Origin: Bacillus sp. ISL-18
GTDB lineage: Bacteria > Bacillota > Bacilli > Bacillales > Cytobacillaceae
NCBI RefSeq assembly: GCF_018613415.1
Contig: NZ_JAGGQG010000002.1
Span: 709,438 to 773,437 of the forward strand
Direction: 5' to 3'
Length of the DNA: 64,000 nt
Shown piece after piece: positions 48,834 through 59,634 of the stretch (positions are counted from its first letter, which is position 1; the number at the start of each line of letters is the position of its first letter). The notes beneath the pieces are model-generated. The model was not told the origin of the DNA, ran no database searches, and saw only the letters and a program-made list of their open reading frames with translations. The translations under genes were made by a program, and so were the position numbers.

Positions 48834-49136
48834 ATGAAGGACAATCAATGGATGTCATTGCTTGGCTTAGCCAATCGAGCACGTAAAATCATATCAGGTG
48901 AGGAACTTGCCCTTAAGGAAATTCGAAACAATAAGGCAAAACTCATTTTAATAGCCGCAGATGCATCTGCAAATACAACGAAAAAATTTACAGATAAATG
49001 TAATTCTTATCATGTGCCTTTAAAAATGGTGGAAAATCGTCATCTTCTTGGTCAGGCAATTGGCAAAGAAGCCCGCGTTGTTGTAGCTGTTTTGGATGGT
49101 GGATTTGCAAAGAAATTGGTAACGTTGCTCGATTAA
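48834..49136 (+). CDS. ylxQ: L7Ae-family kink-turn-binding protein YlxQ
   Basis: Ribosomal L7Ae/L30e fold protein of 100 residues; the Bacillus YlxQ/YbxF family binds kink-turn RNA. Core: [43 protein letters not shown]. It sits between rnpM and infB as usual in Bacillus; its in vivo target is not known. Confidence 0.92.
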   Translation: MKDNQWMSLLGLANRARKIISGEELALKEIRNNKAKLILIAADASANTTKKFTDKCNSYHVPLKMVENRHLLGQAIGKEARVVVAVLDGGFAKKLVTLLD

Positions 49137-49157
49137 ATCTAGCGGGGGTGAAACAAA

Positions 49158-51476
49158 ATGAGTAAAATCCGTGTATATGAATACGCAAAGAAACACAATA
49201 TTTCAAGCAAAGAAATAATAAATAAATTAAAAGAAATGAATATAGAGGTATCCAATCATATGGCAACAATAGAAGATGCAGATGTAAAAAAGCTGGATGC
49301 CACATATAACAAAAAGGCAGAAGGTTCTACTTCCCAGCCAAAACAAAATAGTGGTCAGCAAAACCGTTCAAATAGCCGTCCAGGAGGGCAGCAAAACCGT
49401 CAAAATTCAAGACCTGCGCAAACAGGTCAAAAACCTCAAGTACAGGCGAGATCACCAAAAGCATTTGAAGAAGCTGCAGATAAAAATACAGCTCCTAGCA
49501 AGGTGAAAGTTGTCTCACCACCAAAGAAGGTGGAAGGCAAAAAGCAAAACCAAGAAACTCAATCAAAAGAAAATAAAGTATTTAATAATGCTGATAAAGC
49601 TAAGGCTAGACCATATAATAATAACCAAAATCGCAATAATAACCAAAATCGTAATAATAATAAAAAGAAATCTCATACCCCAGTTCAACATTCTCAGCCT
49701 GTTAAGAAAAAGGAAAAAGAGCTTCCAGCAAAAATTACCTTTACAGAATCTTTAACGGTTGGAGAATTAGCGAAAAAAATCTATCGTGAACCATCTGAAA
49801 TCATTAAAAAGCTGTTTTTACTTGGCGTAATGGCAACCATCAATCAGGTGCTTGATAAAGATGCGATTGAATTAATTGCTGGTGAGTATGGCGTTGAAGT
49901 AGAAGAAGAAATTAAAATCGATACCACAGATTTAGAAGTGTATTTCACAGAAGACGCACCAGAAACCTTAGTGGAGAGACCTTCGGTTGTAACCATTATG
50001 GGTCACGTTGACCATGGTAAAACAACCTTACTTGATTCCATTCGGAACACAAAGGTAACAGAAGGCGAAGCTGGTGGAATTACCCAGCATATCGGTGCTT
50101 ACCAAGTTGTTGAAAATGGTAAGAAAATTACCTTCCTAGATACTCCTGGACACGCTGCCTTTACAACGATGCGTGCCCGTGGTGCTCAAATAACGGATAT
50201 TACCATTCTTGTGGTAGCAGCCGATGACGGCGTAATGCCACAAACGGTTGAAGCGATTAACCACGCAAAAGCTGCAGAAGTACCAATTATTGTCGCAGTT
50301 AATAAAATGGATAAAGAAGCTGCCAATGCTGACCGTGTTATGCAGGAATTAACTGAACATGGATTAGTAGCAGAAGCATGGGGTGGGGATACTATCTTTG
50401 TACCACTTTCCGCAAAAACAGGAGAAGGTATCGACAACCTGCTTGAAATGATTCTGCTTGTCGGCGAAGTAGAAGAATATAAAGCAAATCCTAACCGGAA
50501 TGCAGTTGGAACAGTAATCGAAGCCCAATTAGATAAAGGACGCGGCTCTGTTGCAACATTATTAGTTCAAAATGGTACACTAAAAATAGGTGATCCAATC
50601 GTTGTTGGAAATACATTTGGCCGTGTTCGTGCCATGGTTAATGATAAAGGACGCCGTGTGAAAGAGGCAGGACCATCTACTCCTGTTGAAATCACAGGTT
50701 TGAATGATGTACCGCAAGCAGGGGATCGTTTCGTCGTATTTGAAGACGAAAAAACAGCTCGTCAAATTGGTGAAGCCCGTGCCCAAGTGGCATTAGCAGC
50801 CCATCGCGGTGAAAAGTCAATTGTGAGCCTGGATAATCTATTTGAGCAGTTGAAGCAAGGTGAAATGAAGGATCTAAACATTATTCTAAAAGCTGATGTT
50901 CAAGGATCCGCTGAAGCCGTAGCAGCTTCCCTGCAGAAAATCGATGTGGAAGGTGTTAATATTAAAATCATTCATAATGGCGTTGGTGCTATTAATGAAT
51001 CTGATATTTCTCTTGCGGCTGCATCAAATGCGATCGTAATTGGTTTTAACGTTCGTCCGGATGTAAATGCAAAACGTGCGGCTGAGGCTGAAAAAGTCGA
51101 TGTTCGTCTGCACCGGATTATTTATAAAGTAATTGAGGAAATTGAAGCAGCAATGAAAGGGATGCTTGACCCAGAATTCCAAGAAAAAATTATTGGTCAG
51201 GCTGAAATTCGTCAAACCTTTAAGGTATCAAAAGTTGGTACGATTGCTGGTTCTTATGTTACCGATGGTAAAATCACTCGTGACAGCGGAATCCGTTTGA
51301 TCCGTAATGGTGTTGTCATCTTTGAAGGGCAAATTGATGCTTTGAAACGATTTAAAGACGACGCTAAAGAAGTTGCCCAAGGTTACGAATGTGGAATCAC
51401 AATTAAAAACTTCAATGATGTTAAAGAAGGAGATATCATTGAGGCATATGTAATGGAAGAAATTGAGCGTAAATGA
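49158..51476 (+). CDS. infB: Translation initiation factor IF-2
   Basis: GTPase that brings fMet-tRNA to the 30S subunit. N-terminal IF2N ([19 protein letters not shown]), a Gln/Asn/Lys-rich linker with an 18-bp DNA repeat, second IF2N-like, then the G domain: GHVDHGKT at 282-289, DTPGHAAF and NKMD; followed by domains II-IV. 772 residues, somewhat longer than in B. subtilis because of the linker. Stop overlaps ylxP by 4 bp (ATGA). An in-frame shorter IF2 form may also be made, as in other bacteria. Confidence 0.98.
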   Translation: MSKIRVYEYAKKHNISSKEIINKLKEMNIEVSNHMATIEDADVKKLDATYNKKAEGSTSQPKQNSGQQNRSNSRPGGQQNRQNSRPAQTGQKPQVQARSPKAFEEAADKNTAPSKVKVVSPPKKVEGKKQNQETQSKENKVFNNADKAKARPYNNNQNRNNNQNRNNNKKKSHTPVQHSQPVKKKEKELPAKITFTESLTVGELAKKIYREPSEIIKKLFLLGVMATINQVLDKDAIELIAGEYGVEVEEEIKIDTTDLEVYFTEDAPETLVERPSVVTIMGHVDHGKTTLLDSIRNTKVTEGEAGGITQHIGAYQVVENGKKITFLDTPGHAAFTTMRARGAQITDITILVVAADDGVMPQTVEAINHAKAAEVPIIVAVNKMDKEAANADRVMQELTEHGLVAEAWGGDTIFVPLSAKTGEGIDNLLEMILLVGEVEEYKANPNRNAVGTVIEAQLDKGRGSVATLLVQNGTLKIGDPIVVGNTFGRVRAMVNDKGRRVKEAGPSTPVEITGLNDVPQAGDRFVVFEDEKTARQIGEARAQVALAAHRGEKSIVSLDNLFEQLKQGEMKDLNIILKADVQGSAEAVAASLQKIDVEGVNIKIIHNGVGAINESDISLAAASNAIVIGFNVRPDVNAKRAAEAEKVDVRLHRIIYKVIEEIEAAMKGMLDPEFQEKIIGQAEIRQTFKVSKVGTIAGSYVTDGKITRDSGIRLIRNGVVIFEGQIDALKRFKDDAKEVAQGYECGITIKNFNDVKEGDIIEAYVMEEIERK
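49617..49662 (+). repeat. 18-bp tandem repeat in the IF-2 linker
   Basis: AATAATAACCAAAATCGC (49617-49634) repeats almost exactly at 49635-49652 and partly after; encodes a NNNQNR repeat of the low-complexity linker. Confidence 0.85.
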
Positions 51477-51754
51477 TTGTTGGTGTAGCCGAATGTGAAT
51501 GCTTAATCTATAATGCCCATTCATTAAAAGAAAAACGGGCAGTGCTGCAACGGATTCTAACCCGGTTAAAACAGAGATTTAATGTATCTGTTGCAGAAGT
51601 AGATTATCAAGATACCTGGCAAAGAACAAAAATTGCTATTGCAGTCGTTACCTCTACGCGGGTAGCTACCGAGCAGGAATTGCAAAATGCATTCAAACTA
51701 ATCGACTCATTTCCAGAAATAGAAAGAACGATCACCGAGATAGAATGGCTTTAA
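51473..51754 (+). CDS. ylxP: DUF503 family protein YlxP
   Basis: Conserved short protein (93 residues) between infB and rbfA in Firmicutes; function not established, a ribosome-associated role is inferred from context only. Core: [51 protein letters not shown]. Start overlaps the infB stop. Confidence 0.93.
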   Translation: MIVGVAECECLIYNAHSLKEKRAVLQRILTRLKQRFNVSVAEVDYQDTWQRTKIAIAVVTSTRVATEQELQNAFKLIDSFPEIERTITEIEWL

Positions 51755-51771
51755 GTTAAGAGGTGAATGCA

Positions 51772-52146
51772 ATGAGCCACAGAGCAAATCGTGTTGGAGA
51801 ACAAATGAAAAAAGAACTTAGTGACATTATCGGCCGCAAAATTAAAGATCCGCGGATCGGTTTTGTGACCGTTACAGATGTTCAAGTTACAGGAGATCTT
51901 CAACAAGCTAAAGTATTTATATCCGTTTTAGGTGATGACGAGCAAAAGGAGAATACATTAAAAGGCCTAGCTAAAGCAAAAGGGTTTATCCGAACCGAAA
52001 TAGGTCACCGTATCCGCCTTCGTAAAACACCTGAAATCATCTTTGAATGGGATGAATCAATCGATTACGGAAATCGAATTGAAACCCTTCTACATCAATT
52101 GCATACGGACGATGATAAACCGTATGAAAAGCACGAAGAAGAATAG
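51772..52146 (+). CDS. rbfA: Ribosome-binding factor A
   Basis: Helps 17S-to-16S rRNA processing and 30S maturation; KH-like fold. [54 protein letters not shown] is diagnostic. ATG at 51772, 6 bp after AAGAGGTGA; the GTG at 51763 lies in that site. 124 residues. Followed by a strong terminator. Confidence 0.97.
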   Translation: MSHRANRVGEQMKKELSDIIGRKIKDPRIGFVTVTDVQVTGDLQQAKVFISVLGDDEQKENTLKGLAKAKGFIRTEIGHRIRLRKTPEIIFEWDESIDYGNRIETLLHQLHTDDDKPYEKHEEE

Positions 52147-52177
52147 AGGATAGACATCATGTCTATCCCTTTTTTTA
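52147..52177 (+). terminator. Intrinsic terminator after rbfA
   Basis: Perfect GGATAGACAT (52148-52157) with ATGTCTATCC (52159-52168) and a long T run. Confidence 0.92.
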
Positions 52178-52228
52178 ATGGTTCGTTAAAAATAGTAGAT
52201 AATCATATGGAAAGAAAGGAGAAGTTAA

Positions 52229-53146
52229 ATGGAAGGAATACTGCCATTATATAAGCCCGCCGGATTAACATCCCATGATTGCGTTTTTAGGCTGCGGAAA
52301 ATATTAAAAACAAAAAAAGTGGGTCATACCGGTACGTTGGATCCAGACGTTACGGGTGTCCTGCCAATTTGTATTGGCAAAGCCACAAAGGTAGCGGAAT
52401 ACATAACAGATGCTGGAAAAGCCTACTTAGGGGAAGTAACAATTGGATTCTCCACGACAACGGAAGATTCTTCTGGTGAGGTAGTAGAATGTAAAGCGGT
52501 TAATCGCGTGATTACAAGGGAAGAAATTCTACAGGTGCTGCAAACATTGACAGGGGAGATTGAACAAACACCGCCCATGTATTCAGCCGTTAAGGTAGGA
52601 GGTGTCCGTCTTTACGAATATGCCCGAAAAGGGATAGAGGTGGAACGGCCAACAAGAGTGGTATCCATTTACTCCATTGAATTACTTGATGAACGAGAGC
52701 AATTTGAGGGAGAAACCATTTCATTTCGTTTTCAGGTTCGTTGCAGCAAAGGAACCTATATCCGTACGTTAGCGGTGATGATTGGGGAGATTCTTGGTTT
52801 TCCTGCTCATATGTCCTATTTACAAAGAATTCAATCAGCCAGTTTTCATTTGGAGGATTGTTTAACCTTTGAAGACATTGAAAAGTGTATGGAAGAGGGG
52901 ACGATTTCGAACGTTTTAAGACCGTTAGAAACCGCACTCTCTCATTTGCCGAAATTTCGTATTAATGATACAGTAGCAGAGAAAGTGAAAAATGGTGCAC
53001 TGTTACAAATACCAGATCATTTAAAAACAATTAACGGACCAATTATCGCTGAAACGGACGATGGAACGGCACTAGCTATTTATGCTAAGCATCCTAGCAA
53101 GCCAGATCTCCTCAAACCCGTTAAGGTGTTACGAAACGATCGTTAA
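52229..53146 (+). CDS. truB: tRNA pseudouridine synthase B
   Basis: Makes pseudouridine 55 in the T loop of all tRNAs. Catalytic Asp38 in GTLDPDVTGVLP; LPLYKPAGLTSHDCVFRLRK at the N-terminus and QTPPMYSAVKVGGVRLYEYAR. C-terminal PUA-like end. 305 residues. Ribosome binding site AAAGGAGAAG. In a two-gene unit with ribF. Confidence 0.97.
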   Translation: MEGILPLYKPAGLTSHDCVFRLRKILKTKKVGHTGTLDPDVTGVLPICIGKATKVAEYITDAGKAYLGEVTIGFSTTTEDSSGEVVECKAVNRVITREEILQVLQTLTGEIEQTPPMYSAVKVGGVRLYEYARKGIEVERPTRVVSIYSIELLDEREQFEGETISFRFQVRCSKGTYIRTLAVMIGEILGFPAHMSYLQRIQSASFHLEDCLTFEDIEKCMEEGTISNVLRPLETALSHLPKFRINDTVAEKVKNGALLQIPDHLKTINGPIIAETDDGTALAIYAKHPSKPDLLKPVKVLRNDR

Positions 53147-53179
53147 TAATAAGGTACGGAATAGAAAAGGTGAGTTTCA

Positions 53180-54130
53180 TTGGAAGTAATACGGCTTAGT
53201 TACCCCATTAATATTGATGCAGAGTTCCCTTCTTTAGCAATGGCTTTAGGTTATTTTGACGGTGTCCACCTCGGACATCAACAAGTAATTCTTGAGGCAA
53301 AAAGACAGGCGGAAGAAAAAGCTCTATCTAGCGCTGTGATGACATTCGACCCTCATCCATCCGTTGTATTAGGGAAGAATACACAGCATGTTCACTATAT
53401 TACCCCCTTATCTGAAAAGGTGACAATCATTGAAGAGTTAGGGATTGATTATTTATTTATAATTGAGTTCACCCCAGAATTTGCCTCTCTTTTACCACAA
53501 GAATTTATTGACCAATATGTGATTGGTCTAAATGTTAAACACGTTGTGGCGGGATTTGATTTTACCTATGGCAGGATGGGGAAAGGAACGATGGAGACCT
53601 TGCCATTTCACTCACGAGATCAATTTAGTTATACGGTTGTTCCGGAATATGTGCAAGGGAATGAAAAGGTAAGTTCCACAAGAATCCGCCGTCTGCTCAA
53701 GGAAGGTGAAACGATGGAGCTTCCGATTCTACTTGGTCGCTTCTATACGACAACAGGAATTGTCGTCCACGGAGATAAACGCGGGCGGACAATCGGTTTT
53801 CCTACAGCCAATGTTGATCTTTATGACGAATATATAATTCCGCCAACTGGTGTTTATGCCGTTAGATTTAAGGTTGCTAAGCGCTGGTTTGATGGAGTAT
53901 GTAATGTTGGCTATAAACCTACCTTTAACAAAGAATCATTAAAACTTTCTGTAGAAGTTCACTTGTTTGATTATAATGAGGATATCTATGGCAATGAGGT
54001 AGTAATTGAATGGCATCTTTACCTTCGTAAAGAACAGAAATTTTCTGGTATCGACGAACTGGTTGCCCAGATTGAAAAAGATAAACAAAACGCACTTGCC
54101 TATTTTGAGAAAAATCGACATTCTTTCTAA
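53180..54130 (+). CDS. ribF: Bifunctional riboflavin kinase/FAD synthetase
   Basis: Converts riboflavin to FMN and FAD. N-terminal nucleotidyltransferase (MALGYFDGVHLGHQQVI, STRIRRLL) and C-terminal riboflavin kinase (GDKRGRTIGFPTANVDL, GVYAVR). 316 residues. TTG start, after AAAAGGTGAG. In B. subtilis the gene is also called ribC and its mutants derepress the riboflavin operon. Confidence 0.96.
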   Translation: MEVIRLSYPINIDAEFPSLAMALGYFDGVHLGHQQVILEAKRQAEEKALSSAVMTFDPHPSVVLGKNTQHVHYITPLSEKVTIIEELGIDYLFIIEFTPEFASLLPQEFIDQYVIGLNVKHVVAGFDFTYGRMGKGTMETLPFHSRDQFSYTVVPEYVQGNEKVSSTRIRRLLKEGETMELPILLGRFYTTTGIVVHGDKRGRTIGFPTANVDLYDEYIIPPTGVYAVRFKVAKRWFDGVCNVGYKPTFNKESLKLSVEVHLFDYNEDIYGNEVVIEWHLYLRKEQKFSGIDELVAQIEKDKQNALAYFEKNRHSF

Positions 54131-54177
54131 CTTCTTGGCAAAAAGAAGGATTTCCTACAATATGTTCAGGTTTTAAC

Positions 54178-54206
54178 TTGCATTTTGCCGTAAAACCATG
54201 TATTCT
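54178..54206 (+). promoter_or_regulatory. Sigma-A promoter for rpsO
   Basis: TTGCAT (54178-54183), 17-nt spacer, TATTCT (54201-54206). Confidence 0.7.
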
Positions 54207-54236
54207 TAAATACGTATTAAAACAAACCTTTACTTG

Positions 54237-54264
54237 GCAAGTCGAGTCTCCGACGCTTGCTCGG
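54237..54264 (+). promoter_or_regulatory. rpsO leader structure (S15 autoregulation candidate)
   Basis: Two hairpins that cannot coexist: GCAAGTCG (54237-54244) with CGA...CTTGC (54251-54260), or CCGA (54250-54253) with TCGG (54261-54264). They precede the TAGGAGGTGA ribosome binding site of rpsO. S15 autorepression by leader RNA is known in Geobacillus. Confidence 0.5.
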
Positions 54265-54288
54265 TAACAGGGGATATGAAAATTTTAG

Positions 54289-54570
<282 letters not shown>

Positions 54571-54577
54571 TTAACAG

Positions 54578-54602
54578 AAGCGGGATTTTTCCCGCTTTTT
54601 TG
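54578..54602 (+). terminator. Intrinsic terminator of rpsO
   Basis: AAGCGGG (54578-54584) with CCCGCTT (54591-54597), T run. Confidence 0.92.
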
Positions 54603-54793
54603 TTAGCAAAAAAACATTTTTTTTATACATAATTTTAAGTCTAAGCTTTTCTGTGCATACTATTAATAATTTGGTTTAAACAATAAGCTTTAAAGGCTTT
54701 TTTTATATGAGTTAGAATTAGTTTGATGATTAACCGAGAGGGTTTTTCTTTCGTATCATCCTTCTAAGGATTTAGTTAGAGAGGGGTAAAAAT

Positions 54794-56911
54794 ATGGAAC
54801 AAATAAAACATGAATATTCTATGGATTGGGCCGGCCGTAAATTAACGGTTGAAATTGGCCAATTAGCGAAGCAAGCAAGCGGTGCAGTGTTGGTCCGTTA
54901 TGGAGATACAGCCGTATTAAGTACTGCTACTGCATCAAAAGAGCCAAAAAACCTCGACTTTTTTCCATTAACAGTTAACTACGAAGAACGTCTATATGCG
55001 GTTGGTAAAATCCCTGGCGGCTTTATTAAACGGGAAGGACGACCAAGTGAGAAGGCCATTTTAGCAAGCCGTTTGATTGATCGTCCGATTCGTCCGCTTT
55101 TTGCTGATGGGTTCCGAAATGATGTACAAGTTATCAGCATTGTCATGAGCGTTGATCAAGATTGCTCAACGGAAATGGCTGCTATGTTCGGCTCTTCGTT
55201 GGCACTTAGTACATCTGATATCCCTTTTGAGGGGCCAATTGCGGGTGTTGTAGTTGGACGTGTAAATAATGAATTCGTTATTAATCCAACAGTTGAGCAG
55301 GCGGAAAAAAGTGACATTCACTTAACGGTTGCCGGCACAAAAGATGCGATTAACATGGTAGAAGCAGGGGCTTTGGAAGTTCCCGAAGAAATCATGCTTG
55401 AAGCCATCATGTTTGGTCATGATGAAATCAAGCGGTTAATTGAGTTCCAAGAAAAAATTGTCGCTGAAATTGGAAAAGAAAAACGACAAATCAGCTTATA
55501 TGAAATCGATCAAGAACTTGAAGCTGAGGTTCGAGGACTTTGCGAAGCTGACATGGTAAAAGCGATTCAGGTTCAAGAAAAGCATGCTCGTGAGGATGCC
55601 ATTAAAGAGGTTAAAAACCAAGTTATAGCCAAATACGAAGAACAAGAAGCTACCGATGAAGATATGAAGCAAGTTAAGCAAATTTTGGACAAGATTGTTA
55701 AGGGTGAAGTCCGCCGGTTAATTACGGTTGAAAAGGTACGTCCTGATGGCCGTAAAATAGATGAAATTCGCCCATTGTCCTCCCAGGTAAGCATATTACC
55801 TCGTACGCACGGTTCCGGTTTATTTACCCGTGGACAGACTCAAGCATTAAGTATTTGTACCCTTGGGGCAATGGGGGATGTTCAAATCCTTGATGGATTA
55901 GGAATTGAAGAGGAAAAACGGTTTATGCACCACTATAATTTCCCATCCTTTAGTGTAGGGGAAACAGGTCCGATCCGTGGTCCAGGCCGTCGTGAAATTG
56001 GACACGGTGCACTTGGAGAACGTGCCCTTGAACCAGTGATTCCGTCCGAAAAGGATTTCCCATATACAATCCGCCTTGTTTCTGAAGTACTTGAATCCAA
56101 TGGTTCCACATCACAGGCTAGTATTTGTGCAAGTACACTAGCGATGATGGATGCCGGTGTTCCGATCAAGGCTCCAGTTGCCGGGATTGCGATGGGACTA
56201 GTTAAATCAGGTGAGCATTATACGGTTTTATCTGATATTCAAGGAATGGAAGACCATCTTGGGGACATGGACTTTAAGGTTGCTGGAACAGCAAAGGGTG
56301 TTACAGCTCTTCAAATGGATATTAAAATTGAAGGTCTTTCTCGTGAGATTTTAGAAGAGGCCTTGCAACAAGCAAAAGTGGGCAGAATGCATATCTTGGA
56401 TTCCATGCTCGCTACGATTACGGAACCAAGAACAGAGCTATCGCAATTTGCTCCAAAAATCTTAACGATGACCATCAATCCAGATAAGATTCGTGATGTT
56501 ATTGGACCAAGCGGTAAACAAATCAATAAGATTATTGAAGAAACCGGCGTTAAGATTGATATCGAACAAGATGGTACAGTCTTTATTGCCTCTACTAATC
56601 AAGAAATGAACCAAAAGGCGAAGAAAATCATTGAAGATATCGTCCGTGAAGTTCAAGTAGGCGAAATGTACCTTGGTAAGGTTAAGCGGATTGAAAAGTT
56701 TGGCGCCTTTGTTGAAATCTTCGCTGGAAAAGACGGTCTTGTTCATATTTCTGAACTTGCTGAAGAGCGAGTAGGAAAAGTGGAAGATGTCGTGAAAATT
56801 GGCGATGAACTTTTGGTAAAGGTAACGGAAATTGACAAGCAAGGCCGAGTAAACCTATCTCGTAAAGCAGTTTTAAAAGAACAGCGTGAAAAGGCCGAAG
56901 AAAAACAGTAA
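54794..56911 (+). CDS. pnp: Polyribonucleotide nucleotidyltransferase (PNPase)
   Basis: Phosphorolytic 3'-5' exoribonuclease, mRNA turnover. Two RNase PH-like domains ([58 protein letters not shown]), a helical linker, then KH ([25 protein letters not shown]) and S1 ([39 protein letters not shown]). 705 residues. The 190-nt gap upstream is AT-rich; GAGAGGGG is the ribosome binding site. Confidence 0.98.
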   Translation: MEQIKHEYSMDWAGRKLTVEIGQLAKQASGAVLVRYGDTAVLSTATASKEPKNLDFFPLTVNYEERLYAVGKIPGGFIKREGRPSEKAILASRLIDRPIRPLFADGFRNDVQVISIVMSVDQDCSTEMAAMFGSSLALSTSDIPFEGPIAGVVVGRVNNEFVINPTVEQAEKSDIHLTVAGTKDAINMVEAGALEVPEEIMLEAIMFGHDEIKRLIEFQEKIVAEIGKEKRQISLYEIDQELEAEVRGLCEADMVKAIQVQEKHAREDAIKEVKNQVIAKYEEQEATDEDMKQVKQILDKIVKGEVRRLITVEKVRPDGRKIDEIRPLSSQVSILPRTHGSGLFTRGQTQALSICTLGAMGDVQILDGLGIEEEKRFMHHYNFPSFSVGETGPIRGPGRREIGHGALGERALEPVIPSEKDFPYTIRLVSEVLESNGSTSQASICASTLAMMDAGVPIKAPVAGIAMGLVKSGEHYTVLSDIQGMEDHLGDMDFKVAGTAKGVTALQMDIKIEGLSREILEEALQQAKVGRMHILDSMLATITEPRTELSQFAPKILTMTINPDKIRDVIGPSGKQINKIIEETGVKIDIEQDGTVFIASTNQEMNQKAKKIIEDIVREVQVGEMYLGKVKRIEKFGAFVEIFAGKDGLVHISELAEERVGKVEDVVKIGDELLVKVTEIDKQGRVNLSRKAVLKEQREKAEEKQ

Positions 56912-56935
56912 TGTTGAAGTCATAGGTAAAAGGAA

Positions 56936-56964
56936 AAAAGTCAGGGAATCCCTGGCTTTTTTTT
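56936..56964 (+). terminator. Intrinsic terminator of pnp
   Basis: AAAAGTCAGGGA (56937-56948) with TCCCTGGCTTTT (56949-56960), G-U pair, T run to 56964. Confidence 0.9.
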
Positions 56965-57038
56965 GTAAACCGGCTTAGATTTCTAATGTTCTACCTTGTC
57001 CTCTTTAGACATAATCTTTAAGGAAGGGGGAATGGTAG

Positions 57039-57986
57039 ATGAAAAAGGCTGGTATTTTAATTGTCATTTGTTTAGCAGCTTGGTTTTCCGTCAACAATCC
57101 TATTGTTGAAGACTATATAGCATCGTTAACAGAATCTGCACTTCCGGTCGTGAAGCAGACAGATCCTCTGTATCAAAAAATAGTAAAAAATGCACATACA
57201 TATGAAGTCCCGCCTTCCGATGCAAAGATTGATCCTGTTTGGAAGGCCATTCCTGGATATAATGGAATGAAAGTAGATATTGCAGCGTCCTATAAAAAGA
57301 TGAAGGAAAGAGGCGAATTTGATGAGCAAAAGCTTGTATTCGTCCAAACAAAACCAAAAGTGCATCTTGAAAATTTGCCGCCCACTCCTATTTATAAAGG
57401 CCATCCTGATAAACCAATGGTTTCGTTTATTATAAATGTAGCATGGGGAAATGAATATTTATCCGATATGCTTGCAACATTAAAAAGGCATAACGTATCG
57501 GCCACCTTTTTTCTTGAAGGGAACTGGACAAAAAAAAATCCTGAACTCGCCAAAATGATTGTTAGTGCTGGTCATGAGGTAGGAAATCATTCCTATTCAC
57601 ATCCAGATATGAGCAAGCTGACCGCCGCGAAAGCAAAAGAACAAATAATCAAAACAAATGAAATTATAGAAGCCGCCACAGGTGAAAAAAGTGTATGGTT
57701 TGCACCGCCAAGCGGGAGCTACCGTGATGAAACGGTTAAAATTGCTCATGATTTAAACATGAAGACAGTGATGTGGACGGTTGACACAGTTGATTGGCGA
57801 AAGCCGTCTCCAGACGTTTTGATTAATCGAGTTATCTCTAAAATTGACAAAGGCTCAATGGTTCTTATGCACCCTACTGAAGCGACAGCAAAATCTCTAG
57901 ATCGGTTAATTACGTTAATTGAAAAAAAGAATTTGCACATAGGTACGGTTAGTGAATTAATGGATGAGGAAAGAATAATAAAATAA
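57039..57986 (+). CDS. ylxY: Polysaccharide-deacetylase-fold protein YlxY
   Basis: Secreted or membrane-anchored member of the NodB/PdaB fold family, conserved next to mlpA in spore formers. Hydrophobic N-terminal signal/anchor (residues 4-20, AGILIVICLAAWFSV). The usual metal/catalytic TFDDG is replaced by NVAWGN at 133-138, while the NHSYSHP histidines (His184, His188) are kept. 315 residues. The loss of the aspartates means deacetylase activity is doubtful. Confidence 0.9.
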   Translation: MKKAGILIVICLAAWFSVNNPIVEDYIASLTESALPVVKQTDPLYQKIVKNAHTYEVPPSDAKIDPVWKAIPGYNGMKVDIAASYKKMKERGEFDEQKLVFVQTKPKVHLENLPPTPIYKGHPDKPMVSFIINVAWGNEYLSDMLATLKRHNVSATFFLEGNWTKKNPELAKMIVSAGHEVGNHSYSHPDMSKLTAAKAKEQIIKTNEIIEAATGEKSVWFAPPSGSYRDETVKIAHDLNMKTVMWTVDTVDWRKPSPDVLINRVISKIDKGSMVLMHPTEATAKSLDRLITLIEKKNLHIGTVSELMDEERIIK

Positions 57987-58008
57987 TTAAGGCAAATTAT
58001 CTCAGAAA

Positions 58009-58038
58009 TTGGAGAAAATACATTTAAGTAAGTATAAT
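58009..58038 (+). promoter_or_regulatory. Candidate sigma-A promoter for mlpA
   Basis: TTGGAG (58009-58014), 18-nt spacer, perfect TATAAT (58033-58038). It would make a leader of about 180 nt. Confidence 0.55.
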
Positions 58039-58045
58039 AAATAAT

Positions 58046-58210
58046 TGGAGTAGCAGCGTCTGCATTTTAATCCTACTAAACATGAATAAGAAGACAACAG
58101 CTTTTGAAAACTTAGAGGAAGATATTCTATAGGCGGGGGCCAGCTGCCTGTAAAAGTCCGATTAGTTTAGGCAGTGGGGCATCCCCTTGCTGTTTGAAGT
58201 TTCGCTGTAT
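58046..58210 (+). promoter_or_regulatory. Structured leader ahead of mlpA
   Basis: Inverted pairs visible: GTAG with CTAC near 58050-58078, CTGCCT (58146-58151) with AGGCAG (58169-58174), and GGGG with CCCC around CAT (58176-58186). No known riboswitch recognised. Confidence 0.4.
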
Positions 58211-58226
58211 AGACAGGAGGAAGTCA

Positions 58227-59465
58227 ATGATTAATAAGTACACTTGCCAAAACGGAGTAAGAATTGTTCTAGAAAATATCCCTACCGTAAGGTCAGTTGC
58301 GATTGGTGTATGGATTGGAACAGGTTCTAGGAATGAGGATCCGCAAACAAATGGTATTTCTCATTTCCTTGAACATATGTTCTTCAAAGGAACAACAACA
58401 AGATCAGCAAAGGAAATTGCTGAATCATTTGATAGTATTGGCGGTCAAGTAAATGCCTTTACATCGAAGGAGTATACTTGCTACTACGCAAAAGTACTGG
58501 ATACCCATTCTAAGTTTGCCTTAGATGTATTAGCCGACATGTTCTTTAACTCTACTTTTGTCGAAGAAGAGTTAAACAAAGAAAGAAATGTTGTCTTGGA
58601 AGAAATCAAAATGTATGAAGATACGCCAGATGATATTGTTCATGATTTGTTGAGCAGGGCAGTATTCGAAGATCATCCGCTTGGATATCCGATCCTTGGG
58701 ACCGAAGAAACCTTGAATACATTTACAGGTGAGTCATTAAAGGAATATATTCATCAGCGGTATACACCCGAAAATGTCGTTATTTCGATTGCCGGAAATG
58801 TATCCGAGAGTTTTATTAAGGAAGTTGAAAATTATTTTGGTTCTTACCAAGGTGATTCAAAGGAAGCACCTGAGAATATCCCTGTTTTTCATTCAAACCG
58901 AATTTCCAGAAAGAAAGAAACTGAACAAGCTCACCTCTGTATTGGTTTTGAAGGCTTGAAGGTTGGACATGAGGATGTTTATAGTTTAATTACCTTAAAT
59001 AATATTTTAGGCGGCAGCATGAGTTCCAGGTTATTTCAAGAGGTACGTGAACAACGAGGGCTGGCCTATTCTGTATTCTCGTACCATTCAGCCTATTTAG
59101 ATAGCGGGATTTTGACAGTCTATGGAGGAACCGGGGCTAAACAGCTGGACCTCTTATTTGAGACCATTCAAGAAACGTTAGATAAGTTAAAACAAGATGG
59201 TATTACCGAAAAGGAACTTACAAATAGCAAAGAACAATTAAAGGGCAGTTTGATGTTGAGTTTAGAGAGCACCAATAGCCGCATGAGCCGTAATGGAAAA
59301 AATGAGCTTCTATTAAAACGCCATCGCTCACTCGATGAAATTATCGAGCAGATCGATGCGGTTACGAAAAAGAGTGTTGATGGAATGGCAAGAGACATCT
59401 TTACTGACAAATACTCGGTAACTTTAATTAGTCCGAACGGTGAATTCCCAAATAAATTAGCTTAA
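58227..59465 (+). CDS. mlpA: M16-family zinc protease MlpA (YmxG)
   Basis: Cytosolic processing-protease-like metalloprotease, conserved beside spore dipicolinate genes. Inverted zinc site HFLEH at residues 46-50, a further glutamate in NVVLEEIKMYEDTPDD, and the C-terminal M16 lobe with RGLAYSVFSYHSAY. 412 residues. ATG 58227 after AGGAGGAAG; the upstream in-frame GTG-type start adds unrelated residues. Confidence 0.95.
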   Translation: MINKYTCQNGVRIVLENIPTVRSVAIGVWIGTGSRNEDPQTNGISHFLEHMFFKGTTTRSAKEIAESFDSIGGQVNAFTSKEYTCYYAKVLDTHSKFALDVLADMFFNSTFVEEELNKERNVVLEEIKMYEDTPDDIVHDLLSRAVFEDHPLGYPILGTEETLNTFTGESLKEYIHQRYTPENVVISIAGNVSESFIKEVENYFGSYQGDSKEAPENIPVFHSNRISRKKETEQAHLCIGFEGLKVGHEDVYSLITLNNILGGSMSSRLFQEVREQRGLAYSVFSYHSAYLDSGILTVYGGTGAKQLDLLFETIQETLDKLKQDGITEKELTNSKEQLKGSLMLSLESTNSRMSRNGKNELLLKRHRSLDEIIEQIDAVTKKSVDGMARDIFTDKYSVTLISPNGEFPNKLA

Positions 59466-59471
59466 TGGAAC

Positions 59472-59505
59472 GAGGTATCCCAGTTTTAGTGGATACCTCT
59501 TTTTC
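59472..59505 (+). terminator. Intrinsic terminator of mlpA
   Basis: GAGGTATCC (59472-59480) with GGATACCTC (59491-59499), T run. Confidence 0.9.
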
Positions 59506-59634
59506 TGTCATGTTAGTTCAAACTCCTAGCAGCTTAGAACTTGCTTGCTAAACCTGCGAATTCGCTTTTCTTATTCTAAAATTTGTCCTCCCTTTATACA
59601 CTAATAGAAAAAGTGATGGTGGGGGGTTAAGGCT

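Noticed and set aside
58082-58132. 16-codon frame in the mlpA leader
   Set aside because: ATG and stop are present but no ribosome binding site is in reach and the peptide has no leader-peptide-like codon run.
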